From the NCBI RefSeq assembly GCF_900120375.1, contig NZ_LT635480.1, positions 682,001 to 746,000 on the forward strand: a stretch of 64,000 bases of DNA, in the 5' to 3' direction. The position numbers and the translations under genes are program-made. This DNA comes from Ndongobacter massiliensis (GTDB lineage: Bacteria > Bacillota > Clostridia > Tissierellales > Peptoniphilaceae). Positions 1 to 6,802 of this stretch are shown piece after piece (position 1 is the stretch's first letter; each line of letters begins with the position of its first letter). The notes under the pieces are model-generated. The model was not told the origin of the DNA and made no database searches. It saw only the letters and a list, made by a program, of their open reading frames with translations.

Positions 1-1
1 G

Positions 2-1066
2 TTGCTCAGCGGTGCACAGGAGCGTGCACAGGCAATGGATGAACTCTTGCATCAACTGGAAGGAGGTCACCACCCGATCCATTATGCGATGCAAGAGGTG
101 GCGCGCGATCTGGATCATCTGCAGCACACCGATGCCGCGTTGCAGGAGGAGGCAGAACTCGCGTGGCAGATTGAGGCCGAGTTGGACAGTTTGCAGGAAA
201 ATCTGGAACAGTACCGCGAGAATATTCGCATCGATCCGCCGCGGATGGAAGAAATCGACGCCATTTTTCAGCGTTTGCAAGGGCTGCGGCGAAAATACGG
301 GAGTACAAATGAAGAGGTGTTGCAGTTCGCCGAAACGTGTCGCCTGCGGCTGCATGCGTTGGAGGGAGCGCATCAAACGCGCCAGAGGCTGCAGCAGGAA
401 ATTGCCGCACATACAAAGGCGAGCGAAGCGGATGCGGCGCAATTGCATCAATTGCGGCGCCAGGCCGGAGATCGTCTGCAGGCGCGCATTAAAGAGGAAT
501 TGACACAGATGGCCATTAAAAAGTTGTCCTTTTCCGTTTCTGTGACAGGCGCCGGGGAAATCGGACCGAACGGGGGCGACACCATTGACTTTCTGATTTC
601 GACGAATCCGGGCGAGCCGATGCACAGTATCAGCGAAGTCGCTTCCGGCGGTGAAATGTCCCGATTTATGTTGGCATTTAAGATTGTACTGGCCGAAGTG
701 CGACAGATCGGTACATTGGTTTTCGATGAAATTGATACCGGGATCAGCGGCCGAACGGCGCAGGTTGTTGCCGAAAAATTGGCGCGCCTGGCACGCACGC
801 ATCAGGTATTGGTGATTACGCACCTGCCGCAGATTGCTGCGGTAGCGGACCATCACTTTCTCATTCGCAAACAGGTGGAAAACGGAACGACGTACTCCCA
901 GATTACACAACTTGACGCATATGATAGGATTGAAGAACAGGCGCGTTTAATCGGCGGTGCGCAGATTACCAATGTGACGCGCGACAGTGCGCGGGAAATG
1001 ATTCAACAGGCGCAGCATCTGCGCAAAATGGAGCGCGAAGGAGGCAGGTATGACCCATCGGGATAA
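2..1066 (+). CDS. recN: DNA repair protein RecN, C-terminal part (cut by window edge)
   Basis: RecN is an SMC-like ATPase acting in double-strand break repair. The reading frame is open to the first base, so the N-terminal Walker A half and most of the coiled coil lie outside the window; position 2 is not a real start. The 354 visible residues begin with a Glu/Gln-rich coiled coil. They continue with the ABC signature ASGGEMSR (about residue 214), Walker B with D-loop TLVFDEIDTGISG (about 237) and the H-loop region VITHLPQIA (about 271), in RecN order and spacing. The stop overlaps the NUDIX gene start by 17 bases, which suggests translational coupling. The ASGGEMSR and DEIDTGISG motifs make the family call secure. 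Confidence 0.95.
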   Translation: MLSGAQERAQAMDELLHQLEGGHHPIHYAMQEVARDLDHLQHTDAALQEEAELAWQIEAELDSLQENLEQYRENIRIDPPRMEEIDAIFQRLQGLRRKYGSTNEEVLQFAETCRLRLHALEGAHQTRQRLQQEIAAHTKASEADAAQLHQLRRQAGDRLQARIKEELTQMAIKKLSFSVSVTGAGEIGPNGGDTIDFLISTNPGEPMHSISEVASGGEMSRFMLAFKIVLAEVRQIGTLVFDEIDTGISGRTAQVVAEKLARLARTHQVLVITHLPQIAAVADHHFLIRKQVENGTTYSQITQLDAYDRIEEQARLIGGAQITNVTRDSAREMIQQAQHLRKMEREGGRYDPSG

Positions 1067-1604
1067 TCGGGAGAATACGTTAAAAAGTGAAACGATTTAT
1101 GAAGGTCGCATTCTCACGCTTCGCGTTGAGACGGTAGAATTACCGGATATGAAGTATGCGAAACGGGAAATTGTGGATCATCCGCGCGGTGCGGGCATTG
1201 TGGCAATCGACGGGCAGGATATGTATTTTGTTCGCCAGTATCGGGTTGCGGTGCGCACACATCTCCTGGAAATTCCCGCCGGTCTCGTGGAACCGAATGA
1301 AGATCCGAAGAATACTGCGGCACGGGAATTGCAGGAAGAAATCGGATTCAAGCCGGGAAAACTGGAATATGTGTTGGACTGTTACGCATCTCCGGGGTTT
1401 ACCAATGAAAAGCTTAGTCTTTTTGTTGCAACGGACTTACAACCCTCCAAACGCCCCTTGGATGAGACAGAATTTTTAGAACCGATTCGCATGCCGATTG
1501 AAGAGGCCTATCATAAAGTATTGAATTTGGAGATTGTCGATGCCAAAACCATAATCGGCATTCTCTACGCAAAGCGTCGCTTTGTTGAGGGGCTTCATGT
1601 TTGA
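1050..1604 (+). CDS. NUDIX hydrolase, ADP-ribose pyrophosphatase type
   Basis: A cytosolic 184-residue hydrolase of nucleoside diphosphates linked to another moiety; the family usually splits ADP-ribose to AMP and ribose 5-phosphate. The Nudix box is intact at residues 78-100 (G-x5-E-x7-RELQEEIGF), so metal-binding glutamates are present. An IPAGLVE motif precedes it and a proline-containing segment follows (YASPGFTNEKLSLFVA), both typical of the ADP-ribose/YqiK-like NUDIX group. The ATG at 1050 follows a GGAGGCAG ribosome site inside the end of recN. The end overlaps the M50 protease gene by 8 bases. The exact substrate is inferred from the subfamily only. Confidence 0.9.
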   Translation: MTHRDNRENTLKSETIYEGRILTLRVETVELPDMKYAKREIVDHPRGAGIVAIDGQDMYFVRQYRVAVRTHLLEIPAGLVEPNEDPKNTAARELQEEIGFKPGKLEYVLDCYASPGFTNEKLSLFVATDLQPSKRPLDETEFLEPIRMPIEEAYHKVLNLEIVDAKTIIGILYAKRRFVEGLHV

Positions 1605-2214
1605 TTGGAATCTTTCCAGCACGGTCGCACGTGTGCTGGCGCTGATTTATACTATTACTTCGCATGAATGTGCACATGCGTTAATGGCTTTGTGGAACGG
1701 AGACACAACGGCGCGCGATGCCGGTCGACTGACGTTGAACCCACTGTCGCATTTGGACCCGATAGGGGCATTTTGTCTCCTTTTTTTTCGCTTCGGTTGG
1801 GCGAAACCGGTTCCGATCAATGCGCGAAATTTCCACCATGTACGTAGCGGGCTCATTACTACGGCACTTGCCGGAGTGACGATCAATCTCCTCTCCGCCT
1901 TTTTGGCCATGGCGCTGCAGCTGCTTTTGCCGAATTCGTTGGGCTTTCTTCAAGAGTTTCTTTCCATGGTGACGATTTACGGCATTGCGTTTTGCGTCTT
2001 TAATCTGCTGCCCATCCCGCCGTTGGACGGATCCCGTGTTTTAACAGCTTTCCTGCCGCGTTCGATACAGTACACCTTTGCGCGCTGGGAGCGCTATTCG
2101 TTTTTCCTGCTTTTGGTGCTTTTAGGGACGGGCGCCTTGCAGCGCATTTTAATTCCGCTGACCCAAATGATATGGACGGGGATGTTGCACATCCTTGCGC
2201 CGATTTTCTCATGA
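1597..2214 (+). CDS. Site-2 protease family (M50) membrane metalloprotease
   Basis: A 205-residue polytopic membrane protein of the short YwhC-like M50 group. The zinc-binding HECAH motif lies at residues 23-27 within a hydrophobic segment. The second conserved element, NLLPIPPLDGSRVL, near residue 140, supplies the aspartate ligand. These proteins are intramembrane proteases, but substrates of the short group are mostly unknown. I chose ATG 1597 because it follows GAGGGG, and the HExxH then sits at its usual distance from the N-terminus; a TTG at 1582 would add five residues. It overlaps both neighbours (8 bases with the NUDIX gene, ATGA with scpA). Placement upstream of scpAB is common in clostridia. 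Confidence 0.9.
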   Translation: MFDWNLSSTVARVLALIYTITSHECAHALMALWNGDTTARDAGRLTLNPLSHLDPIGAFCLLFFRFGWAKPVPINARNFHHVRSGLITTALAGVTINLLSAFLAMALQLLLPNSLGFLQEFLSMVTIYGIAFCVFNLLPIPPLDGSRVLTAFLPRSIQYTFARWERYSFFLLLVLLGTGALQRILIPLTQMIWTGMLHILAPIFS

Positions 2215-2963
2215 TTCGCATCGAGGAAGCGCCCTTTACCGGGCCCATGGACCTTCTTCTTGACTTAGTCGAGAAGGAGAAAATAGACATATACGACATA
2301 CAAATCGCTTCAATTACAGAAAAATTCCTTGCCGCCATGCAGGAAATTCCGATCTCCTCGGAAGAACTGAGTGACTTTATTCGCATGGCGTCGCAATTGG
2401 TGCTGATGAAGGCGCGGATGTTGGCACGCGATCAGGAAGAACCGGAAGAAGAGGGGTTGACGCGCGAAGAATTGATTGAGCGCCTGCGCCTGTATCGTCA
2501 GTACAGGGCGGTTTTTCCTTTCTTTCAGCAACGGGAAGCGTGCGCATTTGCCGCCATTGCGAAATTGCCCGAGGACTTAACCCCGTATCAAGAGCAGGTG
2601 CCGGATGAAATTATCGCCGATGTTGTCGTGCTTTTGCAGGAAATGCAGGCAGTCTTGGCACGGGCAAATGCACAAGAAATGGTGGCGCAGCGCATCGACG
2701 GCGTACTTTCCGGCGATCCCTATCCGCAGGAAGTGATGCAGGCGCGTATTCGGAAGCGGTTGCAAACCGGTGTTCGTTTTACGCTCTTTGATTTATTGGA
2801 TGAATCGCCGTCAAAGGCGCAAGTCATTGCGGTATTTCTATCTTTGTTGGAACTCACGCGAACGCGCGAAGTCGCATTGGATCAGGAGGGGAAAACTATT
2901 CGCATTACCCCGGGTCCGGGAGGTGGCTATGACAAAACCGAATCATCCAAAAGCCGTTATTGA
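2211..2963 (+). CDS. scpA: Segregation and condensation protein A
   Basis: The kleisin subunit of the bacterial SMC-ScpAB condensin, which organises and separates chromosomes. The protein has 250 residues. The N-terminus has the conserved ScpA pattern (FTGPMDLLLDLVEKEKIDIYD), which forms the SMC-neck-binding helices. A middle region rich in Glu/Arg helices follows, then a C-terminal winged helix (about residues 175-235) that contacts the SMC head. The start at 2211 forms an ATGA overlap with the M50 gene, and the longer frame from 2172 lacks a ribosome site. scpB begins inside its 3' end (35-base overlap), so stoichiometric coupled synthesis is likely. Confidence 0.96.
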   Translation: MIRIEEAPFTGPMDLLLDLVEKEKIDIYDIQIASITEKFLAAMQEIPISSEELSDFIRMASQLVLMKARMLARDQEEPEEEGLTREELIERLRLYRQYRAVFPFFQQREACAFAAIAKLPEDLTPYQEQVPDEIIADVVVLLQEMQAVLARANAQEMVAQRIDGVLSGDPYPQEVMQARIRKRLQTGVRFTLFDLLDESPSKAQVIAVFLSLLELTRTREVALDQEGKTIRITPGPGGGYDKTESSKSRY

Positions 2964-3537
2964 GGGACTGCTCTACCTCTGGGGCGATCCGTTGTCACTT
3001 CGCGATATGGCGGATGTATTGGAGATGTCTCCTACAGAAGTGGCACAGCTGCTCGAAGCGCTACGAAAAGAATACGATTCGCCGGAGCGCGGACTGCAAT
3101 TAAAACGCTATGGGGATGCGTACCAATTTGTAACAAAAGAGGATCACGTCGACTGGTTTTCAAAGTTGATTGAGGTGCGCAAACCACCGAAGCTCAGTCA
3201 TTCCTCCATGGAAACCTTGGCGATTATCGCGTATCGGCAGCCGGTTACGCGCGTAGAAGTGGACAATATTCGCGGCGTAAAAAGTTCCAGTTCGGTCGAT
3301 ACCCTTTTAAGCCGCGGACTGATTGAAGAAGCGGGGCGACTGGATCGCATCGGAAGACCCATTCTTTATCGCACCACGACGAAATTTTTACAGGTATTCG
3401 ATTTGACTTCTCTGGAGCAATTGCCTGCCCTGTCGGAAGAAAGTGGGGACGAGGAATTGGATGTCGCAGACGATGCGGTGCCTGTCGAAAATTCCAATCC
3501 GGACAGGGCGGCTGCGGAGGACGACGATGCGCATTAA
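2929..3537 (+). CDS. scpB: Segregation and condensation protein B
   Basis: ScpB dimerises and binds the ScpA linker in the SMC condensin complex. This 202-residue protein has the two winged-helix domains of the family. Typical stretches are IEGLLYLWGDPLSLRDMADV near the N-terminus and SMETLAIIAYRQPVTRVEVD near residue 92, followed by IRGVKSSSSVDTLLSRGLIEEAGR. The tail after about residue 165 is acidic and low-complexity. ATG 2929 follows GGGAGGTGGCT; an in-frame start at 2770 would overlap most of scpA and is rejected. The 3' end overlaps the pseudouridine synthase gene by 11 bases. Confidence 0.95.
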   Translation: MTKPNHPKAVIEGLLYLWGDPLSLRDMADVLEMSPTEVAQLLEALRKEYDSPERGLQLKRYGDAYQFVTKEDHVDWFSKLIEVRKPPKLSHSSMETLAIIAYRQPVTRVEVDNIRGVKSSSSVDTLLSRGLIEEAGRLDRIGRPILYRTTTKFLQVFDLTSLEQLPALSEESGDEELDVADDAVPVENSNPDRAAAEDDDAH

Positions 3538-4270
3538 CCGCTATTTGGCTGCTTGTGGCGTCGGTTCGCGGCGTGGAGTGGAATCGCTCATTACACAGGG
3601 ACGCGTGCAAATCAACGACAAAGTAGCCGAGCTCGGCAGTACAGTGGAATCTTCGGATTGTGTCTGTGTCGACGGTAAGGAGGTGCATCTGCTGCAAACG
3701 ACAGTCTATGCGTTTCATAAACCGACGGGCTGTCTGTGTTCCCATGGCGATCCCCATGGAACGCACCTGATTTATTCCTATTTGCCAGCAGAGGAAGGTT
3801 TATTTTCTGCCGGGCGTCTTGATTTTTCCAGTGAAGGGCTATTGATTGTCACCAATGACGGAAAGTTGGCAAATCGCATTACGCACCCGAAAAATACGAT
3901 CGAAAAAGAATATCTGGTCGTTTTGGACAAGGCATTCTCCCCGCAGGATCGCAAGCGTTTGGCACAGGGATTGTGTTTTTCCGGCATTTCCTATGCTCCG
4001 GCGCGCTGTTTTTTCCATGAAGAAAAAAATTGGCCATTTTTAACGCAGATATTGGCAAACTGGCCGCCGGCACTTGCGCGCGAACAAATGATCCATGTCC
4101 TGCTGACGGAAGGCAAAAAACGGGAGGTGCGCATGCTGATGCAGGCGTGCGGGTATCGCGTATTGCGTTTAATTCGTCTGCGCATTGGGGGACTGCGTTT
4201 GGAAACCTTACATCCGGGTGCGTATCGCCGACTTGCGCAAGAGGAGATTGCAAAGTTATGGGAAAAATAA
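3527..4270 (+). CDS. RsuA/RluB-family pseudouridine synthase
   Basis: Converts a specific rRNA uridine to pseudouridine. The 247-residue protein has an N-terminal S4 RNA-binding domain (RINRYLAACGVGSRRGVESL, GRVQIND) and then the synthase domain. The catalytic motif GRLDFSSEGLLIVTNDG (about residues 90-106) carries the catalytic Asp, and KEYLVVLD and REVRMLMQACGYRVLRLIRLRIG mark the rest of the fold. In Gram-positive genomes the gene next to scpB is usually rluB (23S U2605), and context supports this, but sequence alone does not separate RluB from RsuA. ATG 3527 follows GCGGAGGACGACG. Its end overlaps the flavoprotein gene by 13 bases. Confidence 0.9.
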   Translation: MRINRYLAACGVGSRRGVESLITQGRVQINDKVAELGSTVESSDCVCVDGKEVHLLQTTVYAFHKPTGCLCSHGDPHGTHLIYSYLPAEEGLFSAGRLDFSSEGLLIVTNDGKLANRITHPKNTIEKEYLVVLDKAFSPQDRKRLAQGLCFSGISYAPARCFFHEEKNWPFLTQILANWPPALAREQMIHVLLTEGKKREVRMLMQACGYRVLRLIRLRIGGLRLETLHPGAYRRLAQEEIAKLWEK

Positions 4271-5499
4271 AAATTGCCATTATCGGTGCCGGCGCTGCCG
4301 GGGCAATGGCGGGCATTGCCGCGGCACAAAGGGGCGCTTCCGTTGTGCTTTTTGAGCGCAATGAAAAATTAGGAAAAAAAATATATATTACCGGAAAAGG
4401 GCGTTGCAATCTGACCAATGCGGCAGAAGGGGCTTCCTTTATGGAAGGCATTGCACGGCACCCGAAGTTTTTATACTCTGCGTTTTCTCAATTTTCCAAT
4501 AAAGATCTCATGCAGTTTATGGAGTCGGAAGGACTGCCCCTGAAAGTGGAACGGGGACAGCGCGTTTTTCCATTGTCTGACAAATCGAACGATGTCAATC
4601 GCACCCTAGAAAACGCACTTCACAAACGCGGCGCTCTGGTACAATACCGTCGAAAAATCACGCGCATTCTTTCAGCGGACTCTGTGTCGACACCGCGCTT
4701 TTTTCTTGAAGATGAAACCGGAGCTCGGGAAGGTCCTTTTGACCGACTCCTCCTGGCCTGTGGCGGGAAGAGTTACCCGACGACCGGATCCGACGGCAGC
4801 GGATATGCTTTGGCGGAAGCTTTGGGGCACAAGGTGCAGCCGCTTTTTCCCTCCTTAGTACCCTTCCGGTTGGGCGATCCCTTTATCCCGGCGCTCGAAG
4901 GACTGTCCCTGCGCAACATCGCGCTGCATATGCGGACAGGGCAGCGTACGCTGACGGAATTTGGGGAACTTGTCTTTACGGCGCGCGGCATCTCGGGTCC
5001 GGCAGTTCTCACGCTTTCGGCAAAAATCAGTGCAGAAAAAGCGACGCGCACTCTAGTTCTCGATTGGAAACCGGCGCGCAGTGCGGAGCAATTGGCGGCT
5101 CGCTTTACAAAAATGCGCCGTCAAATTCCGAACCGAGCGCTTCGCCGCGTCTACGAAGCGCTGTTGCCGCAGAAAGCCATTCCGGTTTTTGAAGCGCTGG
5201 TCGAAGTGGATGTCCACAAAAAAGTGAATTCCTGGACTCGCCAGGAAGAACAGAAACTGATAAGCTACCTGAAAGAGTTCCCGCTCACCTATCTCGGGTT
5301 GGGCGATTTTCGCGAAGCGGTCGTGACGCGAGGTGGAGTGTCCCTCAAAGAAGTCAATCCTGCCACCATGGAATCCAAGCGCGTTCCCGGCTTATACCTG
5401 GTGGGGGAATTGTTGGATGTGGACGGATATACGGGAGGTTTCAATTTGCAAATCGCATTTTCAACGGGCTGGGTTGCCGGCTGTTGTGCGGCAGAGTAG
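4258..5499 (+). CDS. BaiN/HI0933-family FAD-dependent oxidoreductase
   Basis: A 413-residue flavoprotein. The N-terminal dinucleotide fold reads IAIIGAGAAGAMAG followed by the acidic strand end (VVLFERNEKLGKK), and YITGKGRCNLTN is diagnostic of the HI0933 family. Further family motifs are LACGGKSYPTTGSDGSGY near residue 170 and GELLDVDGYTGGFNLQIAFS near the C-terminus, which completes the FAD site. The family includes BaiN of bile-acid metabolism, but most members in this conserved position (between the scpB side and cmk) have no proven substrate. I chose ATG 4258, which lies inside the upstream gene's last codons. A tag stop precedes the cmk ribosome site by one base. Confidence 0.9.
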   Translation: MGKIKIAIIGAGAAGAMAGIAAAQRGASVVLFERNEKLGKKIYITGKGRCNLTNAAEGASFMEGIARHPKFLYSAFSQFSNKDLMQFMESEGLPLKVERGQRVFPLSDKSNDVNRTLENALHKRGALVQYRRKITRILSADSVSTPRFFLEDETGAREGPFDRLLLACGGKSYPTTGSDGSGYALAEALGHKVQPLFPSLVPFRLGDPFIPALEGLSLRNIALHMRTGQRTLTEFGELVFTARGISGPAVLTLSAKISAEKATRTLVLDWKPARSAEQLAARFTKMRRQIPNRALRRVYEALLPQKAIPVFEALVEVDVHKKVNSWTRQEEQKLISYLKEFPLTYLGLGDFREAVVTRGGVSLKEVNPATMESKRVPGLYLVGELLDVDGYTGGFNLQIAFSTGWVAGCCAAE

Positions 5500-5507
5500 G
5501 AGGAATT

Positions 5508-6203
5508 ATGCAAAAAGCCATCGCTATTGACGGTCCGGCCGGAGCCGGGAAAAGTACCATTGCAAAATTGATCGCGAGTCGTCTGGGGTTTGCGTATCTG
5601 GATACCGGTGCGATGTATCGCGCCGTTGCTTATTATTGCCTGCAACAAGGCATTGACGTCCACGATGAAGAAGCCGTGGTAGACGCGCTCTCCACGCTAC
5701 ACATGGAAATGCGCGACAATCGCCTGTACCTCAACGGGTCGGATGTCCATGATTTTTTACGTACGCAGGCGGTGGACCGCGCGGTCAGCCCGATCTCCAA
5801 TTACGCCGCCGTGCGGGAGCACCTCGTCCGTCAGCAGCGCGCGATTGCGGAAAAAACGCCGAGTGTTCTGGATGGAAGAGATATCGGAACCGTTGTGCTT
5901 CCGCAGGCGGCTCTGAAATTTTATTTGACGGCAACACCGGAAGAACGCGCGCGGCGGCGCATGAACGACGCCAAGACAGGCGAAGCGCATTCCTTTAACG
6001 AGGTCCTAAAAGACTTACTGCGGCGCGACGAAAACGATAAAAACCGCCTTCATTCGCCACTGCGGCAAGCGAAGGATGCCCTGCGTATCGATTCGACCGA
6101 TTGCACCATTGCACAGGTGGTAGATCGGATGGTGAAGGAGGCGCAGCACCGTGGACTGACGGGCACGCTTCCTTTCGACGATGTGCAAAAGGAGGGGCAA
6201 TGA
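5508..6203 (+). CDS. cmk: Cytidylate kinase
   Basis: Phosphorylates CMP and dCMP with ATP in pyrimidine nucleotide salvage and supply. The 231-residue protein starts with the P-loop IDGPAGAGKST (residues 7-17). LDTGAMYRAV follows, then LDGRDIGTVVLPQA (nucleotide-binding core), the LID-like ATPEERARRR and the C-terminal IDSTDCTIAQVVDRM, all standard for Cmk. ATG 5508 follows AGGAGGAATT. The stop overlaps plsC in an ATGA. The cmk-plsC-ispH-rpsA order is a well-known clostridial arrangement. Confidence 0.96.
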   Translation: MQKAIAIDGPAGAGKSTIAKLIASRLGFAYLDTGAMYRAVAYYCLQQGIDVHDEEAVVDALSTLHMEMRDNRLYLNGSDVHDFLRTQAVDRAVSPISNYAAVREHLVRQQRAIAEKTPSVLDGRDIGTVVLPQAALKFYLTATPEERARRRMNDAKTGEAHSFNEVLKDLLRRDENDKNRLHSPLRQAKDALRIDSTDCTIAQVVDRMVKEAQHRGLTGTLPFDDVQKEGQ

Positions 6204-6802
6204 GCCTGTTTTATCGTTTCATGCGTCGCCTCGCATGGATTTTCGTACACCTGTTTTTCCGCTTTCGTGTAGAGAATTTTCCCGCGGAGTTGCCGCAGGA
6301 TCCGCTCATTCTCTGTGCCAATCACAAATCGATGTTGGATCCCGTGTTTTTGGGCATTCTATGGCCGCGTCCGGTTTATTTTTTAGCGAAAGAAGAGCTT
6401 TCCCGCTCCAAGTTTATGAATTGGCTGCTGCGGCATTTGGGCGTTATTTTTATTGATCGCAGGGAAGCGGATTTAGATGCCATGCGGCGCTGTATGCGCA
6501 TTTTGAAAACGAAAAAAACGCTGGGCATTTTTCCGGAGGGGACGCGCACAAAAGTCGATGCGCCGGAGAATATGAAAGAGGGCGTGGCATTTCTTGCGCT
6601 GCGCGCACAGTGTAATGTGCTCTGCGCTACCATTCAGGGGAAAGTCGGCTTTCGAAAACCGATCACCGTGCGTTTTCAGCCCTTGCTTTCGCCGGATGCG
6701 TACCGCAAATTGGGGGCGACACAGGCGCGAAAAGCCATGACCGGGGATATCTACCTGCGCATTTATAATAAGGAGCTTGAAGATGACCATTGTTCGCTGT
6801 AA
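6200..6802 (+). CDS. plsC: 1-acyl-sn-glycerol-3-phosphate acyltransferase
   Basis: Adds the second acyl chain to lysophosphatidic acid to give phosphatidic acid at the inner face of the membrane. It has 200 residues with an N-terminal hydrophobic segment (about residues 11-22). The acyltransferase H-x4-D motif is NHKSMLD (residues 41-47), and FPEGTRT (about 111-117) is the glycerol-phosphate-binding block. The start forms an ATGA overlap with cmk after GGAGGGGC. The 3' end overlaps ispH-rpsA by 20 bases. Family assignment is secure; the acyl donor (ACP or CoA) is not visible. Confidence 0.93.
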   Translation: MSLFYRFMRRLAWIFVHLFFRFRVENFPAELPQDPLILCANHKSMLDPVFLGILWPRPVYFLAKEELSRSKFMNWLLRHLGVIFIDRREADLDAMRRCMRILKTKKTLGIFPEGTRTKVDAPENMKEGVAFLALRAQCNVLCATIQGKVGFRKPITVRFQPLLSPDAYRKLGATQARKAMTGDIYLRIYNKELEDDHCSL